Source: Prosapia bicincta (Eukaryota > Arthropoda > Insecta > Hemiptera > Cercopidae). From it: DNA of 64,000 bases. Below are positions 1 through 9,384 of the stretch, in pieces. The stretch spans positions 128,651,033-128,715,032 of the forward strand of contig JBAIZL010000002.1 of assembly GCA_036971475.1 (NCBI GenBank), given 5' to 3'. Made by a program: the position numbers and the translations under genes. Every line of letters starts with the position of its first letter. Within the stretch, counting starts at the first letter, position 1. Below the pieces are notes generated by a model. That model saw only the letters and a program-made list of their open reading frames with translations, was not told the origin of the DNA and searched no databases.

Positions 1-182
1 TTCAAATACAAGAATATTTAATAATTTATATCCAAAGGTTTAAATACTTATAAATTAAGTATTTATTTATAGTATTTATTATATAAATAAATAATATTTA
101 TTGTATATATTATATATAATTATTTATATATTTATTTATAGAAAAGCTTTAGATATAAAGTAATAAATATTCTTGTATTTGA
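1..182. repeat. Head-to-head copies of a short dispersed repeat with AT-rich centre
   Basis: The first 20 bases are the reverse complement of the segment around 162-182 (core ATTCTTGTATTTGAAT), so two copies of the same short repeat face each other across about 140 bp of almost pure A+T. The same core recurs at about 24449-24484 and as another head-to-head pair at 34239-34355. It is always followed by AACCTATGTT and then a TA-rich or TA microsatellite tract. I recognise no coding content. This is probably one end of a dispersed element; the left part may be cut by the window edge. Confidence 0.7.
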
Positions 183-220
183 ATAACCTATGTTGTTTTA
201 AATTATTAAACAAGAAAACG

Positions 221-225
<5 letters not shown>

Positions 226-272
<47 letters not shown>
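226..272. repeat. TA microsatellite
   Basis: Uninterrupted TA dinucleotides. The run sits between the ATTCTTGTATTTGAATAACC repeat on its left and a copy of the microsatellite-cored dispersed family on its right. Confidence 0.95.
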
Positions 273-274
<2 letters not shown>

Positions 275-720
275 TGCTCAACTTTTCAGTCATTAAAAAA
301 ATTAATTTCATCAATTTTTTTCATCCACTTAAATTTAAATAATTTTTTTAAATCTTGTGGATGACACTTGATATTAGTACAGTTTTTTCAAATACTAAAT
401 GAATATTTAAATTTAATAAATTGTTTTATTTTTAACAGGAGAAAAACATTTTGCGAAAGGAGCAAGGTATACAATATAATTATTTCGTTCCTTTTGTCTT
501 AAAATAAGTGATAACATATGATTTCATAAAACACCTGATTTTTATGGCATAGGTTATGTAGTAAAGCAGCTGTTTTGACGCATAGGTTATGTTATTTTTA
601 ATTAATTGTATCTATTTGATAAAAAGTAACTAAAATAAAAATTTCTATGTTGACGTAAGTAAGAATTTACTATAAAAAATATATTACTTGTTTGAAACTA
701 GTTTCTAACTTAATTACATA
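273..720 (+). repeat. Microsatellite-cored dispersed repeat, copy 1
   Basis: This stretch aligns by eye with 22651-23080 and 29682-30020. Shared landmarks in order are a TCTTG(C/T)TCAA start, an oligo-T tract followed by AAA(C/T)CTTG, the phrase ACACTTGATATT, the phrase CATATGATTTCATAAAACA, and CATAGGTTATGT near the right end. A further partial copy of the right half is at 27838-28040. In all three longer copies a TA or CA microsatellite adjoins the left side of this segment. No open frame of note. The class is unknown; a Helitron-like or SINE-like non-autonomous element is possible. Confidence 0.65.
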
Positions 721-737
721 GTATAACTTTATCGTTC

Positions 738-1386
738 GTAAAGGAAAGGATTGGATGTGAGAAATACAAAAGAGTAGATCTACAGGTTACCCAAGATATC
801 TTGAAACCAACTAGGAACCACCGATTCCTAGAACGGCGAACAAAAAAAGAAAGTAAAAGCATGGATACGTAAAGGAAAGGATTGGGTGTGAGAAATACAA
901 AAGAGTAGATCTACAGGTTACCCAAGAAATTTTGAAACCAACTAGGAACCACCGATTCCTAGAACGGCGAACAAGAAAAGAAAATAAAAGCATGGATACG
1001 TAAAGGAAAGGGTTGGGTGTGAGAAATACAAAAGAGTAGATCTACAGGTTACCCAAGAAATCTTGAAACAAACTAGGAACCACCGATTCCTAGAACGGCG
1101 AACAAGAAAATAAAATAAAAGCATGGATACGTAACGGAAAGGATTGGATGTGAGAAATACAAAAGAGTAGATCTACAGGTTACCCAAGAAGTTTTGAAAC
1201 CAACTAGGAACCACCGATTCCTAGAACGGCGAACAAGAAAATAAAATAAAAGCATGGATACGTAAAGGAAAGGATTGGGTGTGAGAAATACAAAAGAGTA
1301 GATCTACAGGTTACCCAAGAAATCTTGAAACCAACTAGGAACCACCGATTCCTAGAACGGCGAACAAGAAAATAAAATAAAAGCAT
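738..1386. repeat. 131-bp tandem repeat, about five copies
   Basis: Five head-to-tail units with a 131-bp period and only a few substitutions between them. Each unit contains GTAGATCTAC (a perfect palindrome) and the inverted repeat CTAGGAA-CCACCGA-TTCCTAG (7-bp stem, 7-base loop). Short open frames on the minus strand repeat every 131 bp but do not join across units, because 131 is not a multiple of three. They are therefore by-products of the repeat. It is a local minisatellite of unknown role. Confidence 0.92.
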
Positions 1387-1615
1387 TAATACATAAAAGA
1401 TGAACAGATAACGTCAAAGAGATCGGTAAAAGCCGGTCAAAGCAGATCTTCTTTCGAGATTCTTACGCCGGTCATTCTGTAACACTATTTATTGTGATGA
1501 GATTATTATTGTTAGATGTTGAATGCCCCGCAGGGGGGTGCGGACTAGCCGCACCTACGAGGGATTTGGCGTCCCTCGCGGTACCCTAGCCTAACACTAC
1601 ACCACTCACAAAGCC
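1387..1615. other. Unique spacer with three consecutive GC-rich hairpins
   Basis: Most of this stretch is unremarkable, but 1526-1578 can form three adjacent stem-loops. They are CCCC-GCA-GGGG at 1526-1536; GGTGCGG-ACTAG-CCGCACC at 1537-1555 (perfect 7-bp stem); and CGAGGGA-TTTGGCG-TCCCTCG at 1558-1578 (perfect 7-bp stem). The island is GC-rich in otherwise AT-rich DNA. It could be part of a retrotransposon untranslated region or a structured RNA. I cannot assign it to a family. Confidence 0.6.

Positions 1616-1640
<25 letters not shown>
1616..1640. repeat. CA microsatellite
   Basis: Short CA dinucleotide run followed by a degenerate CA/TA tract that leads to the left edge of the giant inverted repeat. 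Confidence 0.9.
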
Positions 1641-1646
<6 letters not shown>

Positions 1647-1727
1647 ATGCACATATACACATACACTAACGTCTTCACTTAGGAGTAGAGAAGGCTACAG
1701 GGTAGACGGGTCGCTTGGGAGGGAACC

Positions 1728-2012
1728 AATAGGAAAGCCGGATTTTCTACCCCCACCCCTTTCCAAGATGGCGGCGCCCATAAGCGCGGGAACAACATTT
1801 ACACCAAGCCAATAGGAAAGCCGGATTTGCTACCCCCAACCCCTTTCCAAGATGGCGGCGCCCATAAGCGCGGGAACATGAAGACGGCGCCTATATGGAG
1901 GGAACAAGATGGCGACGCCCATAAGCGCGGGAACAACATTTACACCAAGCTAATAGGAAAGCCGGATTTGCTACCCCAACCCCTATCCAAGATGGCGAAG
2001 CCCATAAGCGTG
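1728..2012. repeat. Promoter-motif tandem repeat, left arm
   Basis: Four units contain AAGATGGCG (near 1765, 1849, 1906 and 1989) followed by (C)GCCCATAAGCG(C/T)GGGAA. Spacing is about 84, 57 and 83 bp, so two unit lengths alternate. Upstream of three units is the phrase CCAATAGGAAAGCCGGATTT, or a close variant starting CTAATAGG in the last unit. AAGATGGCGGC matches the known YY1/Pleiohomeotic-type motif; the reverse complement of GCGCGGGAA resembles an E2F site; CCAAT is a classical promoter box. Binding and promoter activity are inferred from motif likeness only. The mirror copy is at 13852-14136. Confidence 0.7.
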
Positions 2013-2642
2013 GGAAGTTCAAATACTCAACTGTCTGTCTGGGAATCGGTAGGCTAACGCCTGACGGACACCCAACACACGGACGCGTTGCTACAGGAGG
2101 GAGATGTGTGAAGAGTATGAATATCAGTACACCAAACTCTATGTCTGTTCCCGAATAACAAGGTTGATTATCTGTAATGCGTAATATTATGTGTAGCAAA
2201 TATACAAGGTTATCTATACACCTGCACTCCTAACTGTTATGTGTAAAGGTGAAATAATAATATCTCCAATATCTCGTAGCATAAGGTTAGTCTCCTACCC
2301 TAATAAAGGAAAAAACAACGAAAAAGCCTGTACCTGCTCAGACCTACACATCCCTACGGAAAAGGGGTTGCAAATACACCCATCAGGGGCGCTGACCTCG
2401 GATACATAAAGACTGACATAAAAGCCTACATAAAAAAAAGACTGACCTCGTTGTATCATTATAACTACCTAAACCGATGACCTCAAAACCGTCATGATCA
2501 ATGTTATCTCGTACGGGGTAGTCGTCAAAAAAAAGAAAGTGCAGCCCCGCCACTTTCCCTACCATTAAGATATCGATATTGCACTGATATCTGGAACATT
2601 CCCGACAGACTCCGTCAGATTCCATGCTAAAATACATACAGC
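2013..2642. other. Left arm, no gene recognised
   Basis: Unique-looking arm sequence. Short open frames occur on both strands, but none resembles a protein family that I know. The stretch may include the decayed upstream part of the endonuclease remnant that becomes recognisable from about 2643. It is mirrored at 13222-13851. Confidence 0.5.
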
Positions 2643-3553
2643 ATTGATTCGAGCCACCGCCCGTCCGGAGGCATCGCCTACTGGTTCACAGAAGGCTAGT
2701 ACATCAGGCTGTAATAAATCGCCCCAACACAGGTGATCAGGTACACTACGATGGTACCAACCTTTATATATTCTCCGCTTATCTACAACCTGGTAATAGG
2801 CTATCTAGCTCTGTCTCTGACTTCCTACAAAACACTGATGATCCATCAATCTCGTGGAGGATCTTAATATCAAACAGCCGATATAGAGCTTTACTGTCTC
2901 CAAGCCACACGGCAATGTTCTTCTTCATAGGTACCTTACCAACAAGCCAGGCGTCAAAAAACTGGAACCAGCTGACCAGATAATACCCATCCAATCGCAG
3001 GTACAGGCATGATATCCTAGACACTACCGTGTTTAAAACATCATCCTCAGACAGTCGCTCATCAATATAGACTATCTAAGCCTGGGCTATGGCCCGTTAT
3101 TCTAACACTTGACGACCCACCTGACGCTCCACCTCCCACAGTTAAAATGCTTACGAAAACCAATTGGGAACGCCTCAATGAGTGCCTTCTACAAACATCA
3201 CGGTAACCCGACTGACAGCTACGAGGATGTTGACCATGTGGTCGACAAAATACAGACAGTCCTCTAACATGCAGTCAAGAACAGCTCCTACACCACTGAT
3301 GATAGAAAGACTGACCCCCCACGTCACATCCCCGCCTAGCTGACAAAGAAACAATGTATCCGTGCAACCTCTACCAACGGGAACCTAAACGCCTAGACAA
3401 AATTAGTCAAGACACTACTAGTAACTCATGCTGTGGAGGAATGGTTCCTATCCTCAGTAAACATAGAAAATGGTTCTCTGTAGAAACTAAATCGCAAGAT
3501 ACAAAAACGCCACGTAACACACCCCAGACTAGCATGATTTGGCTAGAGGTCTG
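2643..3553 (+). pseudogene. Decayed non-LTR retrotransposon endonuclease-to-RT linker, left arm
   Basis: No single frame stays open, but consecutive + strand frames show fragments typical of the jockey-type AP endonuclease and the linker that follows it. These are a YIFSAYLQPG-like strand near 2765, an NTDDP phrase near 2830, YPSNRRYRHDILDT near 2985-3030 (compare the family's P..P-x-R-P-D-V-L-D block), VILTLDDPPDAPPP near 3095-3140, then KMLTKTNWERLNECLLQ near 3145-3195. Frameshifts and stops separate the fragments, and no reverse transcriptase core is visible after about 3560. This is an old, dead piece of a retroelement carried inside the arm. It is unrelated in position to the better preserved element at 14186-19353. 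Confidence 0.6.
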
Positions 3554-4739
3554 AATGACCTAGGGCTCAGATATAGGGTGTTACTATACTTTAAGCCTAC
3601 CAATGTCTGACTTCGACTCCTCACAGGTGTCAGGATCACACCGTCATGTGTTCGACGCTCTGGACCTATATAGATTTAAAAACCTCAGAGAAAGGACGGT
3701 CTTAAGACGGTATCGGCAACATTCTGAGTATTTCAGAACCTTAAATACCGTATGCGTTACTTATCGGTGATAAACCCTCATTGTCCCATCTGATTGAAGA
3801 TAATAATGTTATCGTATCCAATATGAGATAATATGCGTTTACTTAATATCAATCGTACCTCTGGGAGAAATTATTATAACGTGAGCAACCTATGACTATA
3901 TTTAGGAGTTATAGACATGAGATGAGACTTGTGCCCGTATCAGATAGAAATATTATACTCCGTTATAATTATGACATGGTTTATCAGTGAGAGAGGTAAA
4001 CCCCAGACACCGTATAACTTGCCGGCAGTACATTTTAGGATCCCTGTTTATATAAATTATTTATTATTTTGTAAAGAAGAAAAAGCTGGACAGCTAGAGT
4101 AATTATTATGTCTGAATATTATTACTCTATATTATACGGCGCAATTAACCTTGAATTAACAATCTTGTAATGTAGAATATAATTTTGACCTGCGTTAGAA
4201 GGAGAAATTATGTTTTTAAATTAACTATAACAGAGTTTAAATTGTACAATAGTATAGACGTAAAAAACCACAGCCGTAGAATGATATCTACGTGATAAGG
4301 AAGCCTCCGGTCTGAGTGGAATAGTTCATTCTAAATGGGTAAAGGAGGTTTAGAACATGTGCGCTGTGACGTCACCGTGAGTATGATATGCAGTTGTGCA
4401 GTTGTATTCGTTCAGGATAACATGTAAGTACTAATATAGTAACAACTCAAACATTACAATCATAAAGAGAAAAGATTTAACGTTAACGACACTCTTTTAT
4501 AACTAACACTGTATTATTTGTTAAAGAGCTAAAATAATCTCCTAATATTATATTAATTATGTGTATCTTTGAAAAACAACAAGTTTTTACAGCTAATAAA
4601 TCATACGTACTACAACTCAACCATATGTTAATTGGTATTATTATTTTCAATAGGCGTTTCTCTTAGCTACGTCTGAATTAAATGCTCGTAATATTAAATA
4701 AAGCTGTACAACCTGTCGGTCACAAACACAAACAAATCT
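3554..4739. other. Left arm, AT-rich, no gene
   Basis: AT-rich sequence without a usable open frame or a repeat that I can define. A short less AT-rich patch lies at about 4265-4380. It is mirrored at 11125-12310. Confidence 0.6.
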
Positions 4740-5690
4740 TATAAATACATACATGTGACTATACAGGCGACAACATTAAAAGGTGCATACGTATACAGGA
4801 GTCTGTGTATAAAAGTGGGTAAATATATAAGTGATTACATGTACAGGTGACTAACTGTATAGGTAACCTATCAATAAAACTGATAAACCTATATTGATAT
4901 CATAAACTTGATGAGCTCATATAGGTGACTCATTATAGATATAGATGCCAGCGTATACAGGCAACTACGTATACAAATCACTGCTTTATACAATTATTTA
5001 CACTTTTGACTAATTCTTAATGTTATGACTAATGTTAAAATAAGTATAGGCGGCCCACCTATATAGGTAACAGTACTCATAAAACCGTTAAACCTATATT
5101 GGTGTCATAAATGTACAGCCGACTAATGTAGAAGTAGCCAATGTATGCAGATGATTACGTTTACAGATGGCAACGTGAACAGGTCGTTACATATACAGGG
5201 GATTAGGAATACAGGTGACTACGAATAGAAGGGACTACGTATATAAACAACTGAGTTATACAATTAATTACACTTTTACTAATTTGTTCACTTTGACTAC
5301 GTGTACAATTAGTTACGTATACATATGAGATATCTATTCATGTGACTACCGACACATCCAGGTGCTATCTATACAGGTGACTACGTGTACAAGGGGTCTA
5401 CGTTCACAGGTAACCACGTATACAGGTGATAAAATATATACGTGACTATGTATACAGGTGTATGAAACTGTCTACATATATAAGTGGTTACGTATAGGTG
5501 TGTCTACATCCACAGGTGACTGCTGGTGTAATCGTGTTGCTACGTATACTAGTGAATAGAGGTGATTAAGTATACACCTGACTACGTATACAAGTGACTA
5601 CCTATACAGGTGACTTAAACCTTTAACTGACTTATATTTACAGGTGTCAAGAGTGTTCAGGCGACTAAAAATACAGGTAATACATGCTCA
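4740..5690. repeat. Degenerate 16-bp-type tandem repeat, left arm
   Basis: The phrase TATACAGGTGACTACG and variants recur dozens of times with loose spacing, most clearly between about 5150 and 5610. Units are diverged and separated by unrelated bases, so this is an old minisatellite. Its mirror is at 10174-11124, where it reads as CGTAGTCACCTGTATA. Confidence 0.75.
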
Positions 5691-6479
5691 TATTGAGCAC
5701 TATTAAAATACATCACACCATGTCAACAGCCTTGATTTCGCTAAACTCTCGTAAACCCTCACTAAACGTGTAATCTCTTGTAATCCTGTTCTTCCATTTC
5801 ATCGAATTACAGTAGCGATGTCAAAGTATCCGGTTTGTTTATTTCTAATCTTTAACCATTCTCATTAGTTTTACTTTAATTCGGTTTTCTAGACGCTAAG
5901 AGTAGGTAATTTTATGAGATGCATTTATATAATTTGTTCTAACAATTTTCCCGTTTCTTTATGTAATGATAAACTTAATTCCATTCTCTAATCTTTCGTA
6001 GCTAGCCGCTAGTAGCGCTAATGTGTCACAAGATTTTATAAACCTTAAAAGAAATGAATACGTTCAATGTAACTTTATTTATTTTAAAACAGTTTTTGTC
6101 TAATCTTTTGCGGGTAGAAAGTGAAACTATCTATTTTATTGTTATTTACAAATCTAGGCTATTATCTCAAATTCTAATATCCTAAACAATATTAATTCAT
6201 TAAATTAAAATTATAATTAAAATAATTCATTAAATCTATCTCATTCTAATTTTTACTATCTATGTTTCTAACCTAGTTCAGTTTAGTATATACAATATCA
6301 AGAGCACAGTGCTACAACATACTACAATGAAATTATTGAAAACAACTCCACAAATACCACAAAATAATCAAAAACAGCTTCTAATACAAGTTAACGAAGA
6401 TTAAACCCATATGTACATTTTCATGTCGTCTTATCATCAGATATGTATTCCGTGCCTATGTCCAAATACTTTAGTCATA
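5691..6479. other. Left arm, AT-rich, no gene
   Basis: AT-rich sequence with no supported gene or repeat. It is mirrored at 9385-10173. Confidence 0.6.
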
Positions 6480-6800
6480 TTGTAATTATAAACAATGCGA
6501 TACATGCGTTAAGTCATTTGTTTGAGATGTGTACAAGGGTATAACAGCCTTAGAAGAAGAAAGTGATTTTCCATACTACCTAATACACGTATTCTCTGCG
6601 CACGCGCAAATACTTAGATAATCTTGTAATGTTAGGCAATGCTATACGTGCGTTAAATCATTTGCTTGAGGTGTGTACAAGGGTATAACAGCTTTAGTGA
6701 AGAAGGTGATTTTTCCAATGTTTAATAATGCATGTATCCCCTGCGCATGCGCTAATACTTAGATAATCTTGCAATGTTAGGCAATGCTATACATGCGTTC
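6480..6800. repeat. About 146-bp tandem repeat with NRF-1-like palindromes, left arm
   Basis: Two units and the start of a third are recognisable by the phrase CAATGC(G/T)ATAC(A/G)TGCGTT followed by GTGTACAAGGGTATAACAGC. Each full unit ends with an alternating GC palindrome: TGCGCACGCGC at 6597-6607 and TGCGCATGCGC at 6742-6752. Both match the known NRF-1 recognition pattern (the insect homologue is erect wing). Function is inferred from the motif alone. The mirror is at 9064-9384. Confidence 0.7.
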
Positions 6801-7640
6801 AGCTAACAAATTATACTCTACCACAATAGGTGTGTCAAAACTGTTATCGGCTCATAATCTAAGACAGTGGTTACGTAACCCCCTTTATCAATTTAAGACC
6901 TTAAGAGATATCTTCGTAAAGACAGCTACCAATCCGTACTATATCACAATAGTTACGTTAGAACTACCGCTGCTCACCCTACCATAATAGCTACGTACAG
7001 ACGGTTAATATTGTATAACCTATCACAAGACTTATGTAAAAACAGCTAGGCATAATCTGTCACACAATAACTGCGTAAAGGCAGCTAACAAGGCCTACCC
7101 CATTAAAATAGCTACGAAAAGATAACATCCAATACATACCCTATCATATTAGCTATGTAAAGACAATAAATGCGTAAAGGCAGCTAACAATGCCTACCCC
7201 ATTAAAATAGCTACGAAAAGATAACAACCAATACATAACTTATCATAATGGCTATGTAAAGACAGCTAAAGATGCATAACCTAACTCAGTAATGATTGCT
7301 ATTAAATAATGAACCATTACACTAGCCTCGTAAAGACAGCTACCAACATCACAATAGCTACGTAAAAACAGTTATCGATCCGTGACCAAGATAATACTTA
7401 CGTAAGATCTATATCAGTGCTAAGACAATAGCTCTGTAAGGAAAACCTACCACTTCATGAACTACGACAACAGCAAGGTGTGGACGGCTACCAATACATT
7501 ACTTATCACAGCTACCAACACATAACTCGTCACACTAGCTAAGTAAATAGCGCTACGATTGAATAGCCTATCACACTGGCTAATTGAGGGTCACTAACTA
7601 AACCATCACAATATCTCTGTACATGGCAGATGGCGTGATG
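6801..7640. repeat. Degenerate roughly 40-bp tandem repeat, left arm
   Basis: Diverged units built around GCTACGTAAAGACAGCTA, followed by CAATACATAACCTATCACAA-like sequence. Spacing varies from about 35 to 75 bp. A short open frame at 6784-6987 is an accident of this repeat. The mirror is at 8224-9063. Confidence 0.7.
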
Positions 7641-7659
7641 ATCCTCATCTTTAACGCAC

Positions 7660-7857
7660 ACCTAACAGTAGGTTAGGTTAGAAGCACTCTGGCTAGCCTA
7701 GGTTAGTGGGTTGAAAATAATTTTTTCTAAAAACTACCCCTCTAGACGTGGTTGAACACCCAACAGTAGGTTAGGTTAGAAGCACTCTGGCTAGCTTAGG
7801 TTAGTGGGCTGAAAATAATTTTTTCTAAAAACTACCCCTCTAGACGTGGTTGAACCC
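7660..7857. repeat. 98-bp tandem duplication containing GGTTAGGTTAG, left arm
   Basis: Two nearly identical units whose GGTTAGGTTA phrases are 98 bp apart (7671 and 7769). Each unit ends in CTCTAGACGTGGTTGAAC. The GGTTAGGTTAG stretch resembles the insect telomere unit TTAGG, but it is only two short copies and is not a telomere array. The mirror is at 8007-8204. Confidence 0.85.
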
Positions 7858-7888
7858 TCCCCCAAGGCTACGATCAAGGTCACATCGA

Positions 7889-7975
7889 CCGCCTGCATCA
7901 TCCAAAACCACCCCTAACTTTCAAAGGTTGGTCGTATCTCCATCACGGGCATCACTGACCTGTGGTTGTAGAAGT
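7889..7975. other. Unpaired centre of the giant inverted repeat
   Basis: These 87 bases separate the arms and do not pair with each other as an extension of the palindrome. They have mixed composition and no open frame. As the only sequence unique to the element's interior, they are the natural diagnostic segment for testing whether the structure exists in genomic DNA. Confidence 0.85.
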
Positions 7976-8006
7976 TCGATGTGACCTTGATCGTAGCCTT
8001 GGGGGA

Positions 8007-9384
8007 GGGTTCAACCACGTCTAGAGGGGTAGTTTTTAGAAAAAATTATTTTCAGCCCACTAACCTAAGCTAGCCAGAGTGCTTCTAACCTAACCTACTG
8101 TTGGGTGTTCAACCACGTCTAGAGGGGTAGTTTTTAGAAAAAATTATTTTCAACCCACTAACCTAGGCTAGCCAGAGTGCTTCTAACCTAACCTACTGTT
8201 AGGTGTGCGTTAAAGATGAGGATCATCACGCCATCTGCCATGTACAGAGATATTGTGATGGTTTAGTTAGTGACCCTCAATTAGCCAGTGTGATAGGCTA
8301 TTCAATCGTAGCGCTATTTACTTAGCTAGTGTGACGAGTTATGTGTTGGTAGCTGTGATAAGTAATGTATTGGTAGCCGTCCACACCTTGCTGTTGTCGT
8401 AGTTCATGAAGTGATAGGTTTTCCTTACAGAGCTATTGTCTTAGCACTGATATAGATCTTACGTAAGTATTATCTTGGTCACGGATCGATAACTGTTTTT
8501 ACGTAGCTATTGTGATGTTGGTAGCTGTCTTTACGAGGCTAGTGTAATGGTTCATTATTTAATAGCAATCATTACTGAGTTAGGTTATGCATCTTTAGCT
8601 GTCTTTACATAGCCATTATGATAAGTTATGTATTGGTTGTTATCTTTTCGTAGCTATTTTAATGGGGTAGGCATTGTTAGCTGCCTTTACGCATTTATTG
8701 TCTTTACATAGCTAATATGATAGGGTATGTATTGGATGTTATCTTTTCGTAGCTATTTTAATGGGGTAGGCCTTGTTAGCTGCCTTTACGCAGTTATTGT
8801 GTGACAGATTATGCCTAGCTGTTTTTACATAAGTCTTGTGATAGGTTATACAATATTAACCGTCTGTACGTAGCTATTATGGTAGGGTGAGCAGCGGTAG
8901 TTCTAACGTAACTATTGTGATATAGTACGGATTGGTAGCTGTCTTTACGAAGATATCTCTTAAGGTCTTAAATTGATAAAGGGGGTTACGTAACCACTGT
9001 CTTAGATTATGAGCCGATAACAGTTTTGACACACCTATTGTGGTAGAGTATAATTTGTTAGCTGAACGCATGTATAGCATTGCCTAACATTGCAAGATTA
9101 TCTAAGTATTAGCGCATGCGCAGGGGATACATGCATTATTAAACATTGGAAAAATCACCTTCTTCACTAAAGCTGTTATACCCTTGTACACACCTCAAGC
9201 AAATGATTTAACGCACGTATAGCATTGCCTAACATTACAAGATTATCTAAGTATTTGCGCGTGCGCAGAGAATACGTGTATTAGGTAGTATGGAAAATCA
9301 CTTTCTTCTTCTAAGGCTGTTATACCCTTGTACACATCTCAAACAAATGACTTAACGCATGTATCGCATTGTTTATAATTACAA
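8007..9384. repeat. Right-arm mirror of the inner repeats
   Basis: Reverse complement of 6480-7857. It contains the 98-bp duplication (8007-8204), the degenerate 40-bp repeat (8224-9063) and the 146-bp repeat with NRF-1-like palindromes (9064-9384), in reverse order. Confidence 0.85.

Noticed and set aside
811..1386. Four near-identical 60-codon minus-strand frames
   Set aside because: They repeat with the 131-bp minisatellite, overlap one another in shifting frames and resemble no protein family.
7889..7975. Palindrome as a simple missed-adapter sequencing artefact
   Set aside because: Such an artefact would usually fold with little or no unpaired centre and would not give two different flanks each starting with TTAG; other artefacts remain possible and are covered in the findings.
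7660..8204. GGTTAGGTTAG as a telomere (TTAGG) array
   Set aside because: There are only two short phrases per unit, embedded in a 98-bp duplication, with no extended TTAGG run.
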